Below, piece after piece: positions 23,802 through 34,655 of a stretch of 64,000 nucleotides of DNA. Each line of letters begins with the position of its first letter. The stretch's first letter is position 1. A program made the position numbers and the translations under genes. The notes under the pieces were generated by a model. That model had not been told where the DNA came from and ran no database searches. It saw only the letters and a list, made by a program, of their open reading frames with translations. This DNA is from Neospora caninum Liverpool (taxonomy: Eukaryota; Apicomplexa; Conoidasida; Eucoccidiorida; Sarcocystidae): the NCBI RefSeq assembly GCF_000208865.1, contig NC_018392.1, positions 1 through 64,000 of the forward strand. The letters run 5' to 3'.

Positions 23802-26800
23802 TCATAGTTCATCACGCGTGGAATCAAACATTCCACTCACGCTAGCATGCTCCACAACGAACTCCCGCAACCCATCAACTGTTCGAACACCATTGAATTC
23901 AATGGGTTTTCCGCTGCCTTTCCTCACCAACCAAATGGTGGGGAAGCCTGTCCATTTGAACTCGGGGTTGTCTAGCGTGTTTTGAGTCCCGTCCATCTTC
24001 GCTACAACCAGATTCTTCGCAGCAGTTGCCGATTTTGCAGCTTCTCGCGCAAATGCCTCATACACAGGCTCGAGCTTCTTGCAGTGGCCGCACCACGGGG
24101 CGTACACCTCCAGCAACACGTCCTGTACCACAGAACCACCCCGCGCCGTGCAAACGCGCCTAGTGAACCCACAAGCACCCGTGACACATGTCCCTCGCAT
24201 TGAGAACAGAACTACATCCCGCCTTATCCATCGAAAACCTATGCCCTAATGCTCACCTTGTCGCTCTGCAACACCTCCTTCTCGAAAGTGTTCCTCACAA
24301 TGACCTTCACTGGGCCACTGTTATCGGTAGGCACTGACTGGGACAAAGGCTTCGGTGGCTCCTCTGGCGGCAATTCGACCTCGATCTTCGACGTGGCATG
24401 TTCCTGCACAAACTTCAGCAGGTCCCTTGCCGATCGGCCCCCGGTATGTTTGATGGGCTTGCCGCTTCCCTTCTTGATGAACCAAATGGTGGGGAAGCCT
24501 GTCCATTTGAACTCGGGGTTGTCTAGCGTGTTTTGAGTCCCGTCCATCTTCGCGACAACCAGATTCTTCGCAGCAGTTGCCGATTTTGCAGCTTCTCGCG
24601 CAAATGCCTCATACACAGGCTCGAGCTTCTTGCAGTGGCCGCACCACGGGGCGTACACCTCCAGCAACACGTCCTGTACCACAGAACCACCCCGCGCCGT
24701 GCAAACGCGCCTAGTGAACCCACAAGCACCCGTGACACATGTCCCTCGCATTGAGAACAGAACTACATCCCGCCTTATCCATCGAAAACCTATGCCCTAA
24801 TGCTCACCTTGTCGCTCTGCAACACCTCCTTCTCGAAAGTGTTCCTCACAATGACCTTCACTGGGCCACTGTTATCGGTCGGCACTGACTGGGACAAAGG
24901 CTTCGGTGGCTCCTCTGGCGGCAATTCGACCTCGATCTTCGACGTGGCATGTTCCTGCACAAACTTCAGCAGGTCCCTTGCCGATCGGCCCCCGGTATGT
25001 TTGATGGGCTTGCCGCTTCCCTTCTTGATGAACCAAATGGTGGGGAAGCCTGTCCATTTGAACTCGGGGTTGTCTAGCGTGTTTTGAGTCCCGTCCATCT
25101 TCGCGACAACCAGATTCTTCGCAGCAGTTGCCGATTTTGCAGCTTCTCGCGCAAATGCCTCATACACAGGCTCGAGCTTCTTGCAGTGGCCGCACCACGG
25201 GGCGTACACCTCCAGCAACACGTCCTGTACCACAGAACCACCCCGCGCCGTGCAAACGCGCCTAGTGAACCCACAAGCACCCGTGACACATGTCCCTCGC
25301 ATTGAGAACAGAACTACATCCCGCCTTATCCATCGAAAACCTATGCCCTAATGCTCACCTTGTCGCTCTGCAACACCTCCTTCTCGAAAGTGTTCCTCAC
25401 AATGACCTTCACTGGGCCACTGTTATCGGTCGGCACTGACTGGGACAAAGGCTTCGGTGGCTCCGCTGGCGGCAATTCGACCTCGATCTTCGACGTGGCA
25501 TGTTCCTGCACAAACTTCAGCAGGTCCCTTGCCGATCGGCCCCCGGTATGTTTGATGGGCTTGCCGCTTCCCTTCTTGATGAACCAAATGGTGGGGAAGC
25601 CTGTCCATTTGAACTCGGGGTTGTCTAGCGTGTTTTGAGTCCCGTCCATCTTCGCGACAACCAGATTCTTCGCGGCAGTTGCCGATTTTGCAGCTTCTCG
25701 CGCAAATGCCTCATACACAGGCTCGAGCTTCTTGCAGTGGCCGCACCACGGGGCGTACACCTCCAGCAACACGTCCTGTACCACAGAACCACCCCGCGCC
25801 GTGCAAACGCGCCTAGTGAACCCACAAGCACCCGTGACACATGTCCCTCGCATTGAGAACAGAACTACATCCCGCCTTATCCATCGAAAACCTATGCCCT
25901 AATGCTCACCTTGTCGCTCTGCAACACCTCCTTCTCGAAAGTGTTCCTCACAATGACCTTCACTGGGCCACTGTTATCGGTAGGCACTGACTGGGACAAA
26001 GGCTTCGGTGGCTCCTCTGGCGGCAATTCGACCTCGATCTTCGACGTGGCATGTTCCTGCACAAACTTCAGCAGGTCCCTTGCCGATCGGCCCCCGGTAT
26101 GTTTGATGGGCTTGCCGCTTCCCTTCTTGATGAACCAAATGGTGGGGAAGCCTGTCCATTTGAACTCGGGGTTGTCTAGCATGTTTTGAGTCCCGTCCAT
26201 CTTCGCGACAACCAGATTCTTCGCAGCAGTTGCCGATTTTGCAGCTTCTCGCGCGAATGCCTCATACACAGGCTCGAGCTTCTTGCAGTGGCCGCACCAC
26301 GGGGCGTACACCTCCAGCAACACGTCCTGTACCACAGAACCACCCCGCGCCGTGCAAACGCGCCTAGTGAACCCACAAGCACCCGTGACACATGTCCCTC
26401 GCATTGAGAACAGAACTACATCCCGCCTTATCCATCGAAAACCTATGCCCTAATGCTCACCTTGTCGCTCTGCAACACCTCCTTCTCGAAAGTGTTCCTC
26501 ACAATGACCTTCACTGGGCCACTGTTATCGGTAGGCACTGACTGGGACAAAGGCTTCGGTGGCTCCTCTGGCGGCAATTCGACCTCGATCTTCGACGTGG
26601 CATGTTCCTGCACAAACTTCAGCAGGTCCCTTGCCGATCGGCCCCCGGTATGTTTGATGGGCTTGCCGCTTCCCTTCTTGATGAACCAAATGGTGGGGAA
26701 GCCTGTCCATTTGAACTCGGGGTTGTCTAGCGTGTTTTGAGTCCCGTCCATCTTCGCGACAACCAGATTCTTCGCAGCAGTTGCCGATTTTGCAGCTTCT

Positions 26801-29800
26801 CGCGCAAATGCCTCATACACAGGCTCGAGCTTCTTGCAGTGGCCGCACCACGGGGCGTACACCTTCAGCAACACGTCCTGTACCACAGAACCACCCCGCG
26901 CCGTGCAAACGCGCCTAGTGAACCCACAAGCACTCGTGACACATGTCCCTCGCATTGAGAACAGAACTACATCCCGCCTTATCCATCGAAAACCTATGCC
27001 CTAATGCTCACCTTGTCGCTCTGCAACACCTCCTTCTCGAAAGTGTTCCTCACAATGACCTTCACTGGGCCACTGTTATCGGTCGGCACTGACTGGGACA
27101 AAGGCTTCGGTGGCTCCTCTGGCGGCAATTCGACCTCGATCTTCGACGTGGCATGTTCCTGCACAAACTTCAGCAGGTCCCTTGCCGATCGGCCCCCGCT
27201 ATGTTTGATGGGCTTGCCGCTTCCCTTCTTGATGAACCAAATGGTGGGGAAGCCTGTCCATTTGAACTCGGGGTTGTCTAGCGTGTTTTGAGTCCCGTCC
27301 ATCTTCGCTACAACCAGATTCTTCGCGGCAGTTGCCGATTTTGCAGCTTCTCGCGCGAATGCCTCATACACAGGCTCGAGCTTCTTGCAGTGGCCGCACC
27401 ACGGGGCGTACACCTCCAGCAACACGTCCTGTACCACAGAACCACCCCGCGCCGTGCAAACGCGCCTAGTGAACCCACAAGCACCCGTGACACATGTCCC
27501 TCGCATTGAGAACAGAACTACATCCCGCCTTATCCATCGAAAACCTATGCCCTAATGCTCACCTTGTCGCTCTGCAACACCTCCTTCTCGAAAGTGTTCC
27601 TCACAATGACCTTCACTGGGCCACTGTTATCGGTAGGCACTGACTGGGACAAAGGCTTCGGTGGCTCCTCTGGCGGCAATTCGACCTCGATCTTCGACGT
27701 GGCATGTTCCTGCACAAACTTCAGCAGGTCCCTTGCCGATCGGCCCCCGGTATGTTTGATGGGCTTGCCGCTTCCCTTCTTGATGAACCAAATGGTGGGG
27801 AAGCCGGTGATCTTGAAGTCATCCTGGGAGGGTCGGGTTTCGGTGCCGTCCATCTTGGCGACGACAAGGTGTGCGCGGGCGCTCGGGGATTTTGCTGCGG
27901 CGGTGGCGAACGCCTCGTACACGGGCTGCAGGCGCTTGCAGTGCCCACACCACGGGGCGTACACCTCGAGGAGAACATCCTGAGGCAGCCACGGCATCGC
28001 ACAATCGAAGAGACGGTCGCAAACTGGCCCCAATGTCTCTGGAGAGAGGTGACGCGCCCTCGAACGCAGCAGAAACGTGGCACTGAGCGGACCAAAGGAA
28101 GCGCAGGCTCCCCGTCCCAGCCGATGCCACCCCGGGGCGTGAGTGCACCCGACTGCTGTCGTTCCGAGATCTGCAGCTGGCCGTCAACCCTGTAGCCCTC
28201 TGGCCCGTTATCCCATGCTGAGCCACGCGAGCGACGTGTGTGCCGCTCCACGTCGCCGGTCGTTTGATGGCCTTCCAGACGCTGCGGTCCGCAGGCCGGA
28301 CCCTGAAACACTGTCCCGGGGTGTGCGGCGCGTCGAAAGGCGTACCTTGTCCCCGTTGACGATTTTGTCAAAGTTCGCGGCGTTCACGACTGTGGCCGCA
28401 CTAGGGCCGGAGAAGACATCCACCTCTGGCGGCGGAATGCCAGCGATGTCGAGCGCGGGGTTGCTCCCGTGCTTCACAATGAAGTCGTAGAACCCTCGGA
28501 GCGTGCGGGGACCTGAGAAGGGAATGGGCGTTCGAGACCCGGCCTTGATGAACAAAATGGTGGGATAGGCCGACCAGGAAAACGCCTTGTGTCGGGTTGA
28601 GTTCTCCGTCCCGTCCATCTTCGCCACTACGAGAGACTTTGCAGACGGAGAGAGCGAGGCGAGACGAGCAAACTCTTCGTAGGTCGGCTTCAGGTTCTTG
28701 CAGTGTCCGCACCACGGCGCGTAGATCTCCAAGAGAACGTCCTGCAGGGCCACAGCGCGCACACCCCTCGCCGAGCAAACCCCGTGTCAAAACAAGAGCG
28801 AGCGCAGTGCTCACAAGCAGGCAACTAACGACAAACCGCTGAGAAGTAAACAGAAGCTCTCGCTCGCGCATTTCAGATGAAGGAGATCGGCGGCCGCCGC
28901 TATGTGGATAACGGGTCTTTCGGTGTGCGCCTCGAGTTCTGTGTATGTAGGTCTGTGTAGTTGCGTGCACGTGTCTACTTGAGTCTACACTGGCAGCCAC
29001 GGAGGTGGAGCTGCCCAGACTTGTGTGAGCCCATATCTTTCCGTCTCTGGCCGCCCGTCATTCTGCGTCCCCTCTCGTGCGCAGTTACCTGCTGCCGAAA
29101 GCGTCGAGCCTGCGTCGAACGGAGGCTCTCAGCTTTGCCGCCTTGCTCCCCCACACGCGCCACAAAGCGAACGCATGCAGCGAAAAGGGAATTCTACGGC
29201 GGACTCTCTACGCGGAAGAGCTAACGCGATCTCCTATTTCCTATACTATTAGTGAACCCTTTTTGTCTGATCGTAAGTACGCAGTGAGCCCGCTGAGTGC
29301 ATCCTTGTCCTGGGGCACCTGAATCCCGAAAAACGGCTCTTTTCAAGTTCGGGGCGGGCGAATGCGAGAGACCTTGCGGTCCAGGGATCCCCAAAGAGAC
29401 ACACCCGAGAGCTCTGGAAACCTAGGGGCCTGCCTCGTCTCTGTGGACACGAGATCTTGGGTGTCTTTAAAGTATTTGTAGCGCGCTGGTTACATACTTG
29501 CCAACAAACTATAGAAGTTTACGCAAAAGCAAAGGTGCGTTATGTAAGGTATTCTCGGAACCATTTACAATTTTATAGCTACATTTTGTTGAAGCGGGGG
29601 GGGGGGACAATCTTCCAATTTACATCTTTAAAGTACATAACGGCGGGTGGGCACTCCCAGGGTCCTTGAACCACCTTCGGATCTGATAGTTACCTTTTCT
29701 TCGTTGAAGACGATGCTGTCGAAGGTGTTCCCGACGACAACTTTGACCGGTTTCGAGTTGTCTTCAGGGACTGCCTGGGACATGACTTCAGCCAGATCTT

Positions 29801-32800
29801 CGGGGACCGTGGGCCGGAACTCCGCAGCTACGTGCTTGGCGACGAATTCCACCGTGTTGTACACGGTGAGGGCGTCCTCCATGACTTGAACTTTCTCTCG
29901 GTCGTGTCCCGGCGGCAGAACGAGAACTCGCGGCTGAGATTTGTAGTTGCAGAAGTCGAAGGGCTCTGGGTACCGGTTCGTGAGACCGTCGGCCAGGGCG
30001 AACGTGACAGGCGCCTTCTTGTCGGCGAACGCCCGGGCCGCCTTGAGGAATTTAGGTAGGAACGAGGAACTCTTGTTGCAGAAGGAGGAGTACGAGGCAA
30101 TCACAACGACCTGACAAGGAAACACACAACGGCAATTGGCGAGGATCCAGGCTCCGGACGGCGCCGAGGCAGAAGCAGGCGTGAACGAGTACAGCGGTTC
30201 AATCGAGAGTCGACGCATTCGATAGTGCGCAGAGCTCCGGAGACAGCGCAGCTGAGTTGCCACAACAGGGACTGCCTCACTCACACCGGGGCTTCAGAAC
30301 AGCCGAGAACTTCCCGAAAAGGACACTGCGGGGTCGGAAAACGCGCTGTCCCTCTTCAGTGCCCTCGCCTCACTGGGAGTGAACCTCGACTGTGGCGCCA
30401 CCCGCCGAGGACCAAATTCACTCCCCTTTCCAGACAGACGAGCTTCACGAAGCAGCAGACCCACAGGTGAGAAATGCCACAGAGACGTGCCAGTCGGCTT
30501 CCGGGCTCCGTGTTTACCGGACACAAAGAGACGCGGGGCTGCTTTCCACGCAGAAGCGCGACCTCTCCACGGTTTCCCAGAGAGACACGGGGAAGGGTGA
30601 TGCAGAGGCATCACGGCACACGGCCTCCGGATGCAAGACGTGGGAACTGCGCGTCTTCTCTGCAGCCCGCCCCACTCAGAGGGTACCTTTTCCTTTTCGA
30701 GGACGTTCGCGATGTTTCCGGAGTAGAGCTGAACGAGCGGATAAGGACGGTTTGCGTCTTTCCGCGGCTCTGCCTCGCACGCGCACCGCGGCGGAGCCGT
30801 CGTGGGATCGACTTTCACCATGTCGTCGGCGACTGTCGGCGTGCCTTTCTGTCGAGACGCGTACACCTCGAGAGCTTGGAAGTAGTAGCAGAAAATCTTG
30901 TTCGGAACCAAGTGCTCTTGGGCGTACTGGCGAGCTGGACAGGCAACCCAAAATCCCCAGCGACGGTGCCCATCGGATCACCACCCGAGAGAAGAAACGC
31001 GCCAGGAGAGAAGAGACAGAAGGATAGGGCGAGAGACAGACGGACACCGGGGGACTGAGGCAAGTGAAGAAGGCTTCATCCGTCGTTCGGCGCGAAGCGA
31101 GATTTACCCGGCCTTCACGCTCGGACACACACAGCCTTCCTTCTGGATCCACGCGCGCGAGGCCGTCTTGACAGAGAGCCGAAGACCCGACCAATGACCG
31201 GCTCTTCAGAATTGCTGGACGGGGGGTGTGCATAAACACGCGCAAAATTCCGTTCGCCTGAGGCTTTCCCTTGTGTGTCTATGCGAACGTGTAATATTCG
31301 TACCGTACCTGGGGCCACGTGTATCCGCGTATGTGCATGCATACAAGTAGACACAGCCCAAAAAGCCGAAACTCTCGCAAACCTACCCCGGTCGGCGATG
31401 GCTTGAGCCTCGACAGGGTGCTCCTCCGCCCACTTCAGCTGGTCCACGAGATCGGAAAGATCGTTCTTGAAGGGAAGGTAGTGGACGCCAGCCTTTAGGT
31501 CCCCGTAGAACCACTCGTAGTACCGCGACTCGTGCTTCAACGGGAGACTTCCAGCTGTTGCCAACACACGAGAGGCAGGCGCGTCGAGGACAAGACTGGT
31601 GCACAGACTGGGAATGCTCGCACGTCTTGCAGCTAACAAGAAGAGACACACGTTATGACCCACAGGCGGCGCTCCGGAGATCAAACGCAACGTCGCGAGG
31701 GACACGGCTGCACTTGTGTTTTATATATTTACATATATATGTTTGCATACGTATCAGTGTATGCATGAACGCTATGTACGCCTGCGGTGGGGCAAAAGGG
31801 CCCGAAGACGATTTCCGGCTGCATCGGGGTGTTGACGGCCGGTCGACGTTCCCGTTGCTCCACGAGCTCTTTCGTCTCCAAAACCCTACTTACTCATGAG
31901 GAGGTAGGGCGTCCGGAAGGGTGCGACGCTTCCGTCGACGAGGAGTTGGTATTTGTACTCGCCGAACTTCTCGAGAGGAATTCGGGATTTGTAGCCGCCT
32001 CCAAGTTTCTTCTCCTGCTCGGCGTACGTGTCGTTTTCCCAACTGGTGATTGCCACGTCGAGAATGTCGTGCTTCTGGGCGAGTTCCGCGAGTTTCACGC
32101 GCAGCGAGTTGCTGTCTCTGCCGCGGAAGAGAGCCTTCGGAATGCGCTTCGCCAGAGGTTCTCCCGATCGCGCCTGATACACCCAGAGGGGAGTAGCCGA
32201 AGAAAGTTAGGAAAAGCGACACGGACAGCCAGGAAATGTGCGCAGGTGCCTCCTGGCGAGCCGGCGAAGAGGAGACAGGAAATGTCGTGTTCCTCGATGG
32301 CCAAAGAAGAAAAGACGGACTCGAAAGGAGCGGTAACGACAAGAGCAAAAGACTCGCCCACTGAGTTGAAAACCCTCTGCTTCACTGCTCACCTGAATCG
32401 TGAGGAGATCGGGTTGCGACTTGCCGAGACCCACGGTGCTAGTCTTGGCGACATCCCACTGAGGAAGAATGATGTCGAAGGTGTCGTCGGAGCCCGACCA
32501 GGAGAAGAGCGGCAAACCGCCTTCGTCTGCATTGCGTTTCTCCAGAGGCCAGTCGCCCAAGTTCATGAAAAACTCAACATCTGCAAAAGGCCACAGGGTC
32601 CACAGTCCTGACGCGTTCCTCCACTCCCTAAGCAGGTGCCAGGCCAACAAGAATCCGATCCGTGCGTTAAACCCCGAAACTCTGCGCACATCCCGGCGTC
32701 TTCACACTTCAACGCATGCCCATTGGCTGTAGCGACTACCCTACAAATACCACCCGGCATACTTGCATGGGTGGAGACATGCAAGTACCCAAACACACAC

Positions 32801-34655
32801 ACACACGGACACAAATACACGCACGCACATCTGTGGAGTTGCACGTATATATATGTTTGGGCGGTAGACAGACTGGTTAGACAGCCGTCTGTGCCAAGGA
32901 TACAACAAACGAGATACTTAAGCAAGGTGAAGAGCCTGTATTACGTGGAGAGACGCAGAGAGCAGGGATCTGTCGACCCCGCTGCTCCCCATGTGGGTGT
33001 CGGTGGCGACGCGGCTGTTTCCATAGCGTCCGCTGTTGCCTTACCCGGAAGCTTGACAGCTGCAGCGAGGTAAAGCAAGACGTTGTCGATGAAGTACTGG
33101 AAACCCGGGAGAGGCCCAAAGTGCCGACGGAAAATTTGGTTATCCTTGACCACGTAGTGAACCACTGTCCGCAGGGTATTGGGCGCCGCGAACGCCGGGC
33201 CGTCCTTTCTCAGACGTGCCAAGTCGACGACGGGGAATTTCGAGATATCCTGAAGACAAGAAGCCGTTTCAAACCAGAAATGTCAAGTGCTGCGCCACAC
33301 CGGTTCATGCATGTGACAAACAGTTGCGCACACACGCAAAGGGACAGATACAGAGATCCTTGTGTTGAGGGGAAAATGAGACACGCACATGTCCACTGGA
33401 CGCGAGACTCACGCGCCCGTGTGGGGCTCTCTGTGTGTGGATCCGCAGGCAAGTGACGTTCAGGAAAAGGACCAAACATGTCAAAACGTAGACGCATGCA
33501 TGCGACTTGAGCCGTGCAAATACAGCTCGAGAAAGAGCGAGACACAGATGTAGACCGAAAGCCAGATCTAGTAGATTGATATACAAAAAGGTGCCTTTTC
33601 CAGGGAACTCTTTGGCCGTTTCATCGTGCTGCAAGGTTCAGGTGCGTATCATCCGGTAAAACATAGACCATCGCAGACATGTCTACGCATCCAAACCTTG
33701 CAGCGAGTTCCCGTCTCAACATGCATTCCAACCCCCCCCCCCTCCCCCAGCCGAGAGTTTCACGCACAGCCACACGCTGTGGAGTCGGTGGAACCCGAAC
33801 CATCGTTCCTCTGTCCGCTTCCTGCCTTTTTCTTCCTCCCCATGCCGCTCGCGCCGCAGGCTGGATCGTATATACAAATACATATGCATGTGTGTTTGTG
33901 CAAAGCTATGCTCTCTCTCCCTCTCTCTGTCGCCCTGTCTACTTCTCTCCCTCTCCTTTCGACCTCTTTCTTCTTCTCCCTTCCCGTCTTTGTCTGGCTC
34001 TCACCCGTTCCAGTTGGCGGGGCAGGGTGCGAGGACAGCTGAGTGCCTGCTTCCAGGCGTCTGCGTTTTCCGGGCATCTGCAAGTTGCCGGGTGGATGGG
34101 GCCTTCCATCTTGAAGACGAACGGCTCAACGATGCTTCTGTCTGGCTTTTTGCCAGCGTAGAGAACCTTTCCGCTGAGCGTGTGCCCCGCGGGAATGGCG
34201 TCGTGGAGCGAGAAGCGGAAGAGGAAAGTTCCATCTTGTCGACTGACCACTTGCGAGCTCAGCTTCGCGCCTCCGGGAAGGCGCGGCGTAGTCGACCAGG
34301 ACACGCTGAACTCGGAGGAAAGAGCCTGTTTCTCTCCCTCCGTCAACGCACCTTTGTCGGAGTGGAGCGAGAGCGAGAAGAAGCGAGACGGGACGTTGAA
34401 GCCCGGGTGCATACCGGGGCCCTCCGCCACGAAACTCAGATGCGACGCACTCAGGAGGCGCCTTTGCACGACGTAGTAGCAGAGCGCAAAGAGGAGAACG
34501 ACGAGAGAGAGCGACGACACTGTCAAGTATCGGCGGAGACGCTTGAACGCGGCGCTCGCGCGAGAAAAACACCCCGCGACACCCGAACGTCGACGCGCCA
34601 GAGACGCCGCTTTCGGCCCGGGCGAGCCCGCTGTCACAGGGCGGCCGGCCTTCAT
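23802..34655 (-). CDS. CAP10/GT90 O-glycosyltransferase fused to a multi-module PDI chain
   Basis: Sixteen phase-matched minus exons: 34655-34005, 33249-33045, 32580-32393, 32173-31894, 31554-31387, 30934-30687, 30110-29694, 28741-28346, 27979-27563, six of 417 bases starting at 27428, 26877, 26326, 25775, 25224 and 24673, and 24122-23802. Predicted length is about 1,930 aa. A basic N-terminus and TM segment (about 43-63) suggest a type II anchor. A filamin-like region and CRCP motif follow. The CAP10 domain (about 218-580) shows DVEFFMNLGDWPL, KRIPKALFRGRDS, KYQLLVDGSVAPFRTPYLL and YYEWFYGDLKAGVHY, as in POGLUT2/3 (KDELC) enzymes that glucosylate or xylosylate Ser in the ER. Residues 581-719 form a thioredoxin-like module with FCNKS in place of CGHC. 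Nine modules with WCGHC follow. The C-terminus is RDEL, an ER retrieval signal on the lumenal side for a type II protein. Separate genes are possible, but exon 6 to 7 is in phase and completes a thioredoxin fold. Confidence 0.82.
23930..27805 (-). repeat. 551-bp tandem array of PDI exon plus intron, seven units
   Basis: A 551-bp unit (417-base phase-0 exon and 134-base intron) recurs about seven times with near identity in both exon and intron. ORF and splice landmarks repeat exactly every 551 bases: donors after 24257, 24808, 25359, 25910, 26461, 27012 and 27563. Six full exons plus the shared 3' part of exon 9 and the shared 5' part of the last exon make up the array. Identity stops at the same short word (ccaaatggtggggaagcc) at both ends, inside the GFPTIW codons. 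Only scattered single-base differences separate units. Confidence 0.95.

Noticed and set aside
24239..24751. Treating each 170-codon PDI frame as a separate single-exon gene
   Set aside because: The first 26 codons of each frame are intron sequence before a TACAG acceptor, and the last five codons follow an AAG|GTGAGC donor. They are internal exons.
24239..27506. Regular repeat spacing resembling a CRISPR or satellite array
   Set aside because: The unit is 551 bp, codes for a PDI exon and has intron sequence between exons. There are no short repeats with unique spacers.
24249..27983. Plus-strand frames of 73-142 codons repeated every 551 bases
   Set aside because: They are shadows of the PDI exons on the minus strand.
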